DNA of 38,972 bases, taken from Brevundimonas diminuta 470-4 (GTDB lineage: Bacteria > Pseudomonadota > Alphaproteobacteria > Caulobacterales > Caulobacteraceae). Under the pieces are notes generated by a model. That model ran no database searches, was not told where the DNA came from, and saw only the letters and a list, made by a program, of their open reading frames with translations. Position 1 is the first letter of the stretch; every line of letters begins with the position of its first letter. The stretch lies in NCBI GenBank assembly GCA_000318405.1, contig KB291753.1, positions 1-38,972 on the forward strand, read 5' to 3'. This document shows, one piece after another, positions 22,824 to 38,972 of the stretch. The position numbers and the translations under genes were made by a program.

Positions 22824-24767
22824 CTACCGCCGGCGAGGCGACAGGATGTCGCCCAGACGGTCGGGCGTGCCCTCGATCCGCTCCAGATGCGGATAGCGCA
22901 GGCCGTCGTGGTAGTCGAAGCGCACCGTCTTGAAGACATCGCCGTTCTTCAGGATCAGCTCGATCGGTTCGGACGATCCCTTGGCGGCGGTGACGGCCTC
23001 TTTCAGCGCGTCGGCCGTGGCCGCGCGGCCGCCGACGGCGACGACTTCCCAGCCGGAGGTCAGACCTTGCTCGAACGCGGGGCCGCCCCACAGGACGGAG
23101 GTGATCCTGTTCGACTTGTTCATCATGAAGCCGAGCGAATAGGTGAAGTCGTTGCGGCCAAGCTCCTTGTAGAGGGCGCCCATGTAGCCGGACGGCTCTT
23201 CCTTGAAGACCAGGCGGTAACCGCCGCGCTCGATGCCGTCCAGCGGACCGCGCGAGCCGGGGCCGACCGCGTCGAGCCGTTCGCGCAGGAAGGCGGCCCA
23301 GTCGTTGGCCTGCACGCCGTTCAGCGTCGAGGTCACGTCGGCGAAGGTGTAGGGGGCCGGATCCCAGTTCCCGTCCTCGACGCCGAAGAAGGCCTTGGCG
23401 AAGTCGTCCAGCGACTTCTTGCCGCCGGTCCGCTCGCGGATCAGGGTGTCGGCGTCCAGCCAGATCAGCGAGCCCTCGCGGTAATAGTCCTCGCTGCGCT
23501 GATAGGAGCCCCACGGCTGCGGCCGACGCTGGCTGATGATGGGGTCGTTGGTGGTGTCCTGCATGGCGCGCCACTGGCGGCCGGGGATGTTCTGGAAGCT
23601 GGCCGCGCTCATGGCCAGCACGTCCAGCGCCTGCTGCTTGCTCATCAGTCCGGCCCGGGCGGTCAGGACCAGACCCCAATACTGCGTCTGGCCCTCATAG
23701 ACCCACATCAGGGAGTTCTGCAGCGGCTCGTTCAGATTGGGCGTCAGCTGGTCGGCGGGGCGGCGCCATTTGCCGTTCCAGCTGTGGGTGTATTCGTGGC
23801 CCAGCAGGTCGCGGTCGGCCAGCGTCGCCTCGCGGTCGGTGAAATACTTCACGTCGACGCTGTTCTCGGACGAGCGGTGATGCTCAAGGCCGATGCCGCC
23901 CAGCTTGTCGGTCACGGCCAGCAGGAAGTCGTAGTGGTCATAGTGGCGCGCGCCGAACAGGCGGTCGGCCTGCTGGACCAGATTGCGGTGCAACTGGATG
24001 TGCTCGTCGCTGGCCTCCAGCATCTTGGGGTCATCGGCCACGACATTGAGGCGCACCGGCGAGCGGCCGCCCGGATCCAGGTCGATCTGGCGATAGTGGG
24101 CGCCGGCGAAGACCGGGCTGTCGGCCAGATGCTCCAGCGTGATCGGGGCGAAGGTCGCCAGGTCGTTCTCGAAGCTGACGGTGTCGAGCCCGGCGCCGTA
24201 GTTCCAGCCCTGCGGCAGCTTCAGCGTCGGCTCGAAGGTGATCTGGCGCGAGTAATAGCCTGCCGGATAGAGCAGGGCCTTCTCCCACTGGATGTTCAGC
24301 ATCTCGGGCGTGACGACGACGCGGCCCTGGGCGCCCTCGATCGGCGTCAGCCACTGGAAGGCCACATCGACCTCGCTCACCCCGGCCGGGACCTCGATCT
24401 GATAGGCCCACGGCTGCACGGTGTTGCGCACCCATTCCAGCCGTTGACCGTTGGCGGTGAAGGTCAGGCCGCCGACGTTGGCGACAGGGCCGACCGGGCC
24501 GTGGTTGCCGGGAATCCATTGCGGATAGAAGAGGATCAGCGGGCCGGGGCCGCTGACGGGAATGGTCTGGCGCACCTGGATCAGGCGGCGGTCGATGTCG
24601 GTCGCGTCGACATGCAGTTTGATGACGCCGGGGTAGGCTTCGTCCTTGGCCGCCGGGATCGGCGCCAGGGCGACGGGCAGGGCGGGCGTCCCGACCTGGG
24701 CCAGAGCGGGCGCGCCCGTCGCCAGCAGGAGGACCGAGGCGCTGGCGGCCAGAAGGAAACGTTGCAT
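22824..24767 (-). CDS. M61 family metallopeptidase (glycyl aminopeptidase-like), paralogue 2
   Basis: A 647-aa paralogue of the adjacent M61 protease. A signal peptide (about 1-24, ending PALA) precedes the beta domain, HEYTH (His324, Glu325, His328) followed by SWNGKWRRP, VYEGQTQYWG (here TQ where paralogue 1 has TE), and a C-terminal PDZ domain ending LRYPHLERIEGTPDRLG. Both proteins share GLEHHRSSENSV and the HEYTH/HEFTH core but differ throughout, indicating an old tandem duplication. The start at 24767 begins the signal peptide; 14 extra in-frame codons upstream lack a ribosome site. Probably the first gene of a two-gene transcript. Confidence 0.92.
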   Translation of the reverse strand: MQRFLLAASASVLLLATGAPALAQVGTPALPVALAPIPAAKDEAYPGVIKLHVDATDIDRRLIQVRQTIPVSGPGPLILFYPQWIPGNHGPVGPVANVGGLTFTANGQRLEWVRNTVQPWAYQIEVPAGVSEVDVAFQWLTPIEGAQGRVVVTPEMLNIQWEKALLYPAGYYSRQITFEPTLKLPQGWNYGAGLDTVSFENDLATFAPITLEHLADSPVFAGAHYRQIDLDPGGRSPVRLNVVADDPKMLEASDEHIQLHRNLVQQADRLFGARHYDHYDFLLAVTDKLGGIGLEHHRSSENSVDVKYFTDREATLADRDLLGHEYTHSWNGKWRRPADQLTPNLNEPLQNSLMWVYEGQTQYWGLVLTARAGLMSKQQALDVLAMSAASFQNIPGRQWRAMQDTTNDPIISQRRPQPWGSYQRSEDYYREGSLIWLDADTLIRERTGGKKSLDDFAKAFFGVEDGNWDPAPYTFADVTSTLNGVQANDWAAFLRERLDAVGPGSRGPLDGIERGGYRLVFKEEPSGYMGALYKELGRNDFTYSLGFMMNKSNRITSVLWGGPAFEQGLTSGWEVVAVGGRAATADALKEAVTAAKGSSEPIELILKNGDVFKTVRFDYHDGLRYPHLERIEGTPDRLGDILSPRRR

Positions 24768-24898
24768 GACGGCTATCTCAGGACGGCCGCCCCCACGCGA
24801 CCACGACAAGGAGGCGCAGACGACAGCGTGTCGCAGGCGTCGTCAAGACGGATGACGATTCCGTGTCGATGCTGCGGAGAGGCGACACGTTTCCATCC

Positions 24899-25011
24899 CG
24901 CTCATCCCGGCGGACGCCGGGATCCAGTTCTTTGGCTTCAGGCGCTACGCCTTAGGGGATAAGTTCCAGTGTGGCGCTCTCACTGGGTCCCGGCGTCCGC
25001 CGGGATGAGCG
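24899..25011. repeat. Inverted repeat with 30-nt arms
   Basis: Arms 24899-24928 and 24982-25011 are near-perfect inverted copies; each contains CCCGGCGGACGCCGGGAT or its complement, so each folds alone too. This family differs from the two repeats in the M61 locus. The gap 24768-25049 holds nothing else recognised. It lies just beyond the 3' end of the FKBP gene. Confidence 0.8.
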
Positions 25012-25049
25012 GATCAGAGTTAGCGCCCGAATTTTATGCGAGCGGCGTG

Positions 25050-25577
25050 TCAGCCCTGCGGATTCACTTCCAGCAGTTCGACCGTGAAGCGCAGCGCCGA
25101 GTTGGCGGGGATTTCCGTCCCCATCCAGCGCGAGCCGTAGGCCAGATCGGCGGGGATGACGAACTCATAGGTCTCGCCCTCGCGCATCAGGGCGACGCCC
25201 TCGGTCCAGCCCTTGATGACCCGGTTCAGGGGGAAGGTCGCGGGCTCGTTGCGCGAATAGGAGCTGTCGAACTCGCGCCCGTCGATGAAGGTGCCGCGAT
25301 AGTGGACCTTGACCGTGTCGGTCGCGGACGGCTGAGCGCCGTTCGGATTGGCCTTGCTGACAAGGCGATATTGCAGGCCCGACGGGGCCGAGGTCCAGCC
25401 GCGACGCTGACTGTTCCACATCAGATAGGCGGCCTGACCGACCTCCCAATTCTCCTGCGTCGCGGGGCCGACCGCCTCGCGCAGGCCGGGATAGCCGACG
25501 TCGGGCGTCGAGGCGCAGGCGCCCAGGGTCATGGAGAGCGACACGGCGGCGAGGAGGGGCAGGGCGATGTGCTTCAT
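25050..25577 (-). CDS. FKBP-type peptidyl-prolyl isomerase lipoprotein
   Basis: A 175-aa lipoprotein with a C-terminal FKBP domain. The signal peptide ends in the lipobox LGAC with lipidated Cys21. The FKBP domain (about 75-172) shows VKVHYRGTFIDGREFDSSYS, then PATFPLNRVIKGWTEGVALM, EFVIPADLAYG and ALRFTVELLEVNP, with most active-site aromatics in place. It should catalyse prolyl cis-trans isomerisation in the periplasm, as does FkpA. The start at 25577 is chosen because the signal peptide begins there; the open frame reaches back to 25877 but that part has no signature and crosses the rpoB leader. Confidence 0.92.
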   Translation of the reverse strand: MKHIALPLLAAVSLSMTLGACASTPDVGYPGLREAVGPATQENWEVGQAAYLMWNSQRRGWTSAPSGLQYRLVSKANPNGAQPSATDTVKVHYRGTFIDGREFDSSYSRNEPATFPLNRVIKGWTEGVALMREGETYEFVIPADLAYGSRWMGTEIPANSALRFTVELLEVNPQG

Positions 25578-25900
25578 AACGCAAGGCTTATCACGCTGAT
25601 CGAAACTGTCACCTGCTCGCGTGCTGGGGCCTTTATTTCGCCGAAGAAGGGCGTATATATGCGCGCTCCGCAGATTCCATGAATCCCGCGCGAAAGCGCC
25701 GAGGCCCGGTTTGTCGCCCTCCGACCGGTGCGAAGGCGTCGCCCCTCCCCAAGGGGGCGGATACATCCAGGCGTCCTGATCCGCGTGCGGGTCGAGGGTG
25801 GACGCCGAGAGACATTTAACGGTCACGGATCGCCGGTCGGCGCGCCGTGGCTGCTGCATTGAGAGCGGGCCTCGCAAGGGGCCGCGATTGGGAAAACAGA
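25578..25900 (+). promoter_or_regulatory. Gene-free leader region of rpoBC
   Basis: The 323-nt gap between the divergent FKBP gene and rpoB. TATATAT at 25654-25660 is the best -10; a weak CTTTAT lies 17 nt before it. Being symmetric, the hexamer could serve either strand. A start near 25666 would give rpoB a leader of roughly 235 nt with GC-rich hairpins, such as GCCCCTCCCCAAGGGGGC near 25741-25758. Since rplJL ends at a strong terminator, some promoter must lie here. Confidence 0.45.
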
Positions 25901-30016
<4,116 letters not shown>

Positions 30017-30027
30017 CCGGATCAAGC

Positions 30028-30055
30028 GCCCTTCCTCGCCTCGGCGGGGGAGGGC
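30028..30055 (+). other. Intercistronic hairpin between rpoB and rpoC
   Basis: A 12-bp stem (30028-30039 with 30044-30055, two wobble pairs) with a CTCG loop and no T-run after it. It may be an RNA processing or stabilising element; it does not look like a terminator. Confidence 0.6.
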
Positions 30056-30115
30056 GGTCCGCCTGTTCTCCTCTCTGAATGATTTTCGCGGGGCATTCCC
30101 GCAGAAGGAAAAAAG

Positions 30116-34309
<4,194 letters not shown>

Positions 34310-34333
34310 TCCGGGTTCAGACCTGAATGACTG

Positions 34334-34369
34334 AAGAGGGCGGCGTCGAAAGGCGCCGCTCTTTTTTTT
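34334..34369 (+). terminator. Intrinsic terminator of rpoBC
   Basis: AAGAG plus CGGCG (334-338, 341-345; two bulged G) pair with CGCCG and CTCTT (354-363), 8-nt loop, then eight T in all. Confidence 0.88.
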
Positions 34370-34477
34370 GTTGGCCTATCGCGCTTTGCGCTACTTGAGT
34401 CAGTTTGTTGGCCTACCGCGCTTCGCGCTACTTGAGGCAGTTTGTCGGCCTACCGCGCTTCGCGCTGCTTGAGGCCG
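34367..34477. repeat. Three tandem 37-nt repeats after the rpoBC terminator
   Basis: Units 34367-34403, 34404-34440 and 34441-34477 are head to tail, differing at a few positions. Each contains TTGGCCTACCGCGCTTCGCG or a variant and the small palindrome GCGCTTCGCGC, and ends CTTGAGGCAG or a variant. There are no spacers between units, so it is not a CRISPR array. Their start overlaps the terminator T-run. Bases 34478-34508 then hold a short REP-like hairpin (CCCTTCCCGGCGGGAGAGGG). Confidence 0.9.
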
Positions 34478-34508
34478 TTGGCTGTTCCCTTCCCGGCGGG
34501 AGAGGGGG

Positions 34509-35354
34509 TTACTGCGGCCGCATCGGCTCGCGGGGGCCGGCGGAGCCGGGCGTCATTGGGCGGCCTGAGGCGGAGGGGCCTTCGCGGCGGGTCTGGATAT
34601 TGCGGTTGGAATCCATCTGCATCGAGGAATCCAGATGGGCGCCCGCGCAGCCGGCGCCGAAGTTGGAGCCGGGGCAGTCCTGCGGCGCCAGAACGCCTAC
34701 GCCGCCGCTGAGCGGGCGCCGCTGAGCCTCATAGCGTTGCAGTTCACGCGCGCCTTCACGCGCGAAGCGCGCGTCGCGTTCGGCGTTGCCTGTACCCGTG
34801 ATGGGGCGACGTTCGGCGGCGGCTGCGGCGCGTTCGTTGAACTGTTCGTCGCACAGGGCCCGCTCGGCGCGGCTCAGACTGTCATAGGAGCGACATCCGG
34901 CAGGAGAGGTGCGCAGGGCGCGCGCCGTGGCGGCGGCCTGGCTTTCAGGCGTGACGCGCCACGGGTCGATGGTCTGGGCCGAGGCCGCAGCGGGCGCGTC
35001 GTCCGGCGCCGGTCGGGCGATACGCGGGGCGGGCGGCGTCGGCAGCGCAGGCGCCAGGATCGGCGCGGCGCCGGGGCGGCTCTGTCCGGTCGTCCGGGCG
35101 GTCGCGGCGGTCGCGGGGGTCGACATCGGCTGGCGCGGCCGCTCTTCGGGCAGGAGCGGGCGAGGCTCGATCTCCAGATAGATGGGCGCAGGGCCTGCAT
35201 CGACGATCCGCAGGGGAGGGCGGGCGGTCAGGAACATCAGGGGCAGCAACAGCAGACCGTGGATCAGGACCGAGCCGCCGACCAGCATCAGCCTGCGGTT
35301 TCTGGCATGGCGCCCCGAGCGCGTCTTCGTCGGCGTCAGAACCGCGACGGTCAT
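34509..35354 (-). CDS. Hypothetical TonB-like single-span protein
   Basis: A 281-aa protein of unknown function. A basic N-terminus (TKTRSGRHARNRR) precedes one transmembrane helix (about 22-43, with VLIHGLLLLPLMF), which resembles the N-terminal anchor of TonB-type proteins. A Pro/Ala-rich linker (about 50-130) follows, as in proteins spanning the periplasm. The C-terminal part (about 150-281) is polar, has Cys residues in CRSYDSLSRAERALC and CPGSNFGAGC that could form disulphides, and lacks a TonB C-terminal domain. GGGAGG lies 5 nt before the ATG. It is alone, between rpoBC and the str operon on the opposite strand. Confidence 0.75.
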   Translation of the reverse strand: MTVAVLTPTKTRSGRHARNRRLMLVGGSVLIHGLLLLPLMFLTARPPLRIVDAGPAPIYLEIEPRPLLPEERPRQPMSTPATAATARTTGQSRPGAAPILAPALPTPPAPRIARPAPDDAPAAASAQTIDPWRVTPESQAAATARALRTSPAGCRSYDSLSRAERALCDEQFNERAAAAAERRPITGTGNAERDARFAREGARELQRYEAQRRPLSGGVGVLAPQDCPGSNFGAGCAGAHLDSSMQMDSNRNIQTRREGPSASGRPMTPGSAGPREPMRPQ

Positions 35355-35470
35355 GTCGACCTCCCATCCCCAAAGTCAGGATGCGGGGGCAAGCGTGGCG
35401 ATATCGAGGCGAAGGCGCAACAGCGGTCGACAGGGAACCGAAGCCAGGGTCGGCCCGATCTGCGAATCCC

Positions 35471-35499
35471 TTGACCTGTTAACGGATCGCGCGTAGAAG
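35471..35499 (+). promoter_or_regulatory. Sigma-70-type promoter of the str operon
   Basis: TTGACC, a 17-nt spacer and TAGAAG predict a start near 35506, about 223 nt before rpsL. It is the clearest promoter in the window. The gene-free stretch 35355-35728 holds this promoter, the hairpin at 35573, and nothing else recognised. Confidence 0.7.
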
Positions 35500-35572
35500 C
35501 CGCGCACTTTCGAGAGGTGGGCGGTTCGCCGTTCGCTCAGATCGTGACAATCGAACGGACGGGCTGCGCCCG

Positions 35573-35605
35573 CCGGAACGCCCGAAGCGCGCGTTCCGGT
35601 TTTTC
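35573..35605 (+). terminator. Intrinsic-terminator-like hairpin in the str operon leader
   Basis: A perfect 9-bp stem (CCGGAACGC with GCGTTCCGG) and 9-nt loop, followed by TTTTTC. It stands about 70 nt after the promoter start and 124 nt before rpsL with no gene between, so it may attenuate str transcription. The opposite strand lacks a T-run, so it is not the terminator of a minus-strand gene. Confidence 0.7.
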
Positions 35606-35728
35606 TGTTTGGGCGTCTCGTTCGGCTCGATAACACCCGGGCGGGGCTACGGTCCCGTTCAAAAGAAGGCTCATGAGGCGCTCCGGTCGAAAGACACACG
35701 CCTCCACATCGAAAAGAGACGAATTCGA

Positions 35729-36103
35729 ATGCCCACGATCAACCAGCTGATCCGCAAGCCGCGCAAGCCCAAGCCCGTCCGTAACAAGGTCCCGGCTCTG
35801 GAAGGTTCGCCCCAGCGTCGCGGCGTCTGCACCCGCGTTTACACCACGACCCCGAAGAAGCCGAACTCGGCTCTGCGTAAGGTCGCCAAGGTCCGTCTGG
35901 CCAAGAACGGCGTCGAAGCCGTGTGCTACATCCCCGGCGAAGGCCACAACCTGCAGGAGCACTCGGTCGTGCTGATCCGCGGCGGCCGCGTGAAGGACTT
36001 GCCCGGCGTTCGCTACCACATCCTGCGCGGCGTGCTCGACACCCAGGGCGTCAAGGACCGCAAGCAGCGTCGTTCGCACTACGGCGCCAAGCGTCCGAAG
36101 TAA
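35729..36103 (+). CDS. rpsL: 30S ribosomal protein S12
   Basis: A 124-aa S12 at the decoding centre. [34 protein letters not shown] and [13 protein letters not shown] are intact. Lys43 and Lys89 (E. coli Lys43 and Lys88) are the wild-type residues of streptomycin-sensitive proteins. The start at 35729 matches the family; the ribosome site (AAGAGAC) is weak. First gene of the str operon. Confidence 0.97.
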   Translation: MPTINQLIRKPRKPKPVRNKVPALEGSPQRRGVCTRVYTTTPKKPNSALRKVAKVRLAKNGVEAVCYIPGEGHNLQEHSVVLIRGGRVKDLPGVRYHILRGVLDTQGVKDRKQRRSHYGAKRPK

Positions 36104-36131
36104 TCCGTTCCTTAGCGCCCTACAGATTTAA

Positions 36132-36617
<486 letters not shown>

Positions 36618-36618
36618 A

Positions 36619-36692
36619 CGTCTTAAAACCGCCAACGGCGGCGACTATTTAAGACGATCCGGCGCGGGCGTTCAGGTTGAACCGCCCGCGCC
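36619..36692 (+). other. Two consecutive stem-loops between rpsG and fusA
   Basis: First: CGTCTTAAA (36619-36627) pairs with TTTAAGACG (36648-36656) around an inner CCGCC/GGCGG hairpin. Second: GGCGCGGGCG (36661-36670) pairs with CGCCCGCGCC (36683-36692), extended by TTCA/TGAA inside. No T-run follows the second, so a processing or regulatory role is likelier than termination. Confidence 0.7.
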
Positions 36693-36752
36693 GTCATATC
36701 CGACACCCCAGGGCGCTCGCCGCGTCCGCGAAGCTCCCGGAAGGCAACTTCA

Positions 36753-38831
36753 ATGCCCCGCACACATAAAATCGAAGACTACCGCAACTTCGGCATCATG
36801 GCCCACATCGACGCGGGCAAGACGACGACGACCGAGCGGATCCTGTTCTACACCGGCAAGAACCACAAAATGGGCGAGACGCACGACGGCGCGTCCACTA
36901 TGGACTGGATGGATCAGGAGCAGGAACGCGGCATCACCATCACGTCGGCCGCGACGACCGCTTTCTGGCGCGAAAAGCGCCTGAACATCATCGACACCCC
37001 CGGCCACGTGGACTTCACCATTGAAGTCGAGCGTTCGCTGCGCGTGCTCGACGGCGCCGTCACGGTGCTGGACGGCAACGCCGGCGTCGAGCCGCAGACG
37101 GAAACCGTCTGGCGCCAGGCCGACAAGTACAACGTTCCGCGCATCGTCTTCGTCAACAAGATGGACAAGATCGGCGCCGACTTCGAAAAGTCGGTCGAGT
37201 CGATCCGCGACCGTCTGGGCGCCAAGGCCGTGCCGATCCAACTGCCGATCGGTTCGGAATCGAATCTGAAGGGCGTGGTCGACCTGGTCGAGATGAAGGC
37301 CCTGGTCTGGGAAACCGACCAGGTCGGCGCTTCGGCCGACGTGCGTGACATCCCGGCCGACATGGCTGACGCCGTGGCCGCCGCCCGCCAGTACCTGGTC
37401 GACAACGCCGTCGAGATCGACGACGAGGCGATGGAAGCCTATCTGGAAGGCAACGAGCCCTCGGTTGAAGTGCTGAAGCGCTGCATCCGTAAGGCCGTCA
37501 TCACCGGCGCCTTCTATCCGATCCTGGCCGGCTCGGCCTTCAAGAACAAGGGCGTTCAGCCCCTGCTCGACGCCGTCGTCGACTACCTGCCGTCGCCGGT
37601 GGACATCCCGCCGACGCCGGGCATCGACTTCAAGACCGAAGAGCCGATCACCCGCATGGCTTCGGACGAAGAGCCCCTGTCGGTTTTGGCGTTCAAGATC
37701 ATGGACGACCCCTTCGTCGGTTCGATCACCTTCTGCCGCCTGTACTCGGGCAAGATGGAGACCGGCCAATCGCTGCTGAACTCGTCGCGCGACAAGCGCG
37801 AGCGCGTCGGCCGCATGCTGCTGATGCACTCGAACAACCGTGAAGACATCAAGGAAGCCTACGCCGGCGACATCGTCGCCCTGGCCGGCCTGAAGGAAAC
37901 CCGCACCGGCGACACCCTGTGTGATCCGCTGAAGTCGCCGGTCATCCTCGAGAAGATGGAATTCCCGGCGCCGGTTATCGAGATCGCCGTCGAGCCCAAG
38001 ACCAAGGCCGACCAGGAGAAGCTGGGCGTCGCCCTGGCCAAGCTGGCTTCGGAAGATCCGTCCTTCACCGTTTCGACCGACCACGAGTCGGGTCAGACGA
38101 TCCTGAAGGGCATGGGCGAGCTGCACCTGGACATCAAGATCGACATCCTGAAGCGCACCTATAAGGTCGAAGCGACCATCGGCGCGCCGCAGGTGGCCTA
38201 TCGCGAGTCCATCAGCCGCAAGGCCGAGATCGACTACACCCACAAGAAGCAGACCGGCGGTACGGGCCAGTTCGCCCGCGTCAAGCTGGTGTTCGAGCCG
38301 GGCGAGCCGGGTTCGGACTTCGTCTTCGAGTCGGCCATCGTCGGCGGCGCCGTGCCCAAGGAATACATCCCGGGCGTGGAAAAGGGCCTGAAGTCGGCCA
38401 AGGACAACGGCCTGCTGGCCGGCTTCCCGGTGATCGACGTCAAGGCGACCCTGATCGACGGCGCCTTCCACGACGTCGACTCCTCGGTGCTGGCGTTTGA
38501 AATCGCCTCGCGGGCTGCGTTCCGTGAACTGAAGGAAAAGGGCGGACCGAAGCTGCTCGAGCCGATCATGGCCGTCGAGGTCGTGACCCCGGAAGAGTAC
38601 CTGGGTTCGATCATCGGCGACCTGAACGGCCGTCGCGGCATGATCCAGGGTCAGGACATGCGCGGCAACGCCGTCGTCGTGAACGCCTTCGTGCCGCTGG
38701 CCAACATGTTCGGCTATGTGAACACGCTGCGGGGCATGTCGCAGGGCCGCGCCCAGTTCACCATGCAGTACGATCACTATGAAGCGGTGCCGCAACACGT
38801 CGCCGACGAAGTGATCAAGAAGTACGCCTAA
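36753..38831 (+). CDS. fusA: Elongation factor G
   Basis: A 692-aa translocation GTPase. Motifs of the G domain: AHIDAGKTT (17-25), the switch region [17 protein letters not shown] (81-88) and NKMD (135-138). Domain II (about 295-395), domain III (GMGELHLDI), domain IV ([18 protein letters not shown]) and domain V ([13 protein letters not shown]) follow. The length is normal. GGAAGG lies 7 nt before the ATG. In the str operon between rpsG and tuf. Confidence 0.98.
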   Translation: MPRTHKIEDYRNFGIMAHIDAGKTTTTERILFYTGKNHKMGETHDGASTMDWMDQEQERGITITSAATTAFWREKRLNIIDTPGHVDFTIEVERSLRVLDGAVTVLDGNAGVEPQTETVWRQADKYNVPRIVFVNKMDKIGADFEKSVESIRDRLGAKAVPIQLPIGSESNLKGVVDLVEMKALVWETDQVGASADVRDIPADMADAVAAARQYLVDNAVEIDDEAMEAYLEGNEPSVEVLKRCIRKAVITGAFYPILAGSAFKNKGVQPLLDAVVDYLPSPVDIPPTPGIDFKTEEPITRMASDEEPLSVLAFKIMDDPFVGSITFCRLYSGKMETGQSLLNSSRDKRERVGRMLLMHSNNREDIKEAYAGDIVALAGLKETRTGDTLCDPLKSPVILEKMEFPAPVIEIAVEPKTKADQEKLGVALAKLASEDPSFTVSTDHESGQTILKGMGELHLDIKIDILKRTYKVEATIGAPQVAYRESISRKAEIDYTHKKQTGGTGQFARVKLVFEPGEPGSDFVFESAIVGGAVPKEYIPGVEKGLKSAKDNGLLAGFPVIDVKATLIDGAFHDVDSSVLAFEIASRAAFRELKEKGGPKLLEPIMAVEVVTPEEYLGSIIGDLNGRRGMIQGQDMRGNAVVVNAFVPLANMFGYVNTLRGMSQGRAQFTMQYDHYEAVPQHVADEVIKKYA

Positions 38832-38928
38832 GTCCGTCTTTCCGACGGACCCACTTGAAAACGGGGCGGTTTGATCACAAATCGCCCCACCTATCCCCAA
38901 ACCCATTTGGACCCCCGTTTTGGGGATT
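38832..38928 (+). other. Three stem-loops between fusA and tuf
   Basis: GTCCGTC/GACGGAC (38832-38850), GGGGCGGTTTG/CAAATCGCCCC (38863-38888, one wobble pair), and ATCCCCAAA with TTTTGGGGAT (about 38893-38927). None has a T-run behind it. The array fills almost the whole 111-nt gap and may set the fusA/tuf ratio through RNA processing or control tuf. Confidence 0.65.
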
Positions 38929-38942
38929 CCAGGAGCTAGAGA

Positions 38943-38972
38943 ATGGCCAAGGAAAAGTTCGAACGCACCAAG
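38943..38972 (+). CDS. tuf: Elongation factor Tu, first ten codons (cut by window edge)
   Basis: MAKEKFERTK is the conserved start of EF-Tu, and the position after fusA is the usual one. AGGAG lies 8 nt before the ATG. The rest lies outside the window. Confidence 0.95.
   Translation, partial: MAKEKFERTK

Noticed and set aside
25578..25877. 100-residue N-terminal extension of the FKBP lipoprotein
   Set aside because: It would bury the lipoprotein signal peptide inside the protein and overlaps the rpoB upstream region.
34367..34477. Short direct repeats as a CRISPR array
   Set aside because: The units are contiguous without spacers, and no cas genes are present.
38871..38884. TTGATCACAAATCG as an FNR box before tuf
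   Set aside because: The right half does not match ATCAA at the required spacing, and the bases belong to a stem-loop.
36750..38906. Minus-strand open frame of 718 codons opposite fusA
   Set aside because: Same antisense artefact of GC-rich biased codons; no recognisable domain or ribosome site.

Overview
The window looks like a GC-rich alphaproteobacterial chromosome, most probably Caulobacterales and plausibly Brevundimonas. This is an inference from codon and GC content, the gene order tRNA-Trp/secE/nusG/rplKA ... rplJL/rpoBC ... rpsL/rpsG/fusA/tuf, and the style of dispersed inverted repeats. No phage, transposase, integrase or CRISPR array was seen.

Region 1 (1-13007) is a low-oxygen respiration island. 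It holds a PAS hybrid histidine kinase, a CNNM/CBS/CorC_HlyC membrane protein, a small-membrane-protein/123-aa gene pair, the divergent cydDC and cydABX loci (transporter and subunits of cytochrome bd quinol oxidase), an OmpW porin, a four-cysteine FNR regulator, a GNAT-like protein and a PNPOx-fold protein. Five 14-nt sites matching or nearly matching the FNR box TTGAT-N4-ATCAA lie in promoter positions here, so the local FNR protein probably controls much of the block. The microprotein/123-aa pair (3278-3771), headed by a perfect FNR box, is the best candidate for undescribed biology.

Region 2 (13008-20475) carries tRNA-Trp, secE, nusG, rplK and rplA, with a probable L1-binding leader before rplK. 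It then holds a divergent NAD(P)-binding protein/HxlR regulator pair with a palindromic operator, a remnant of an aspartyl beta-hydroxylase-like gene, a DUF47-pit phosphate transport operon with a Nudix gene, and rplJL behind a long structured leader.

Region 3 (20476-25577) is a minus-strand block splitting rplJL from rpoBC. It has two tandem paralogous M61 (glycyl aminopeptidase-like) proteases, an FKBP-type lipoprotein and three long inverted repeats.

Region 4 (25578-38972) carries rpoB, rpoC, 37-nt tandem repeats, a TonB-like single-span hypothetical gene, and the str operon rpsL-rpsG-fusA-tuf (tuf cut by the window edge). The str leader has a clear promoter followed by an intrinsic-terminator-like hairpin, suggesting attenuation. 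The rpsG-fusA and fusA-tuf gaps hold strong stem-loops.
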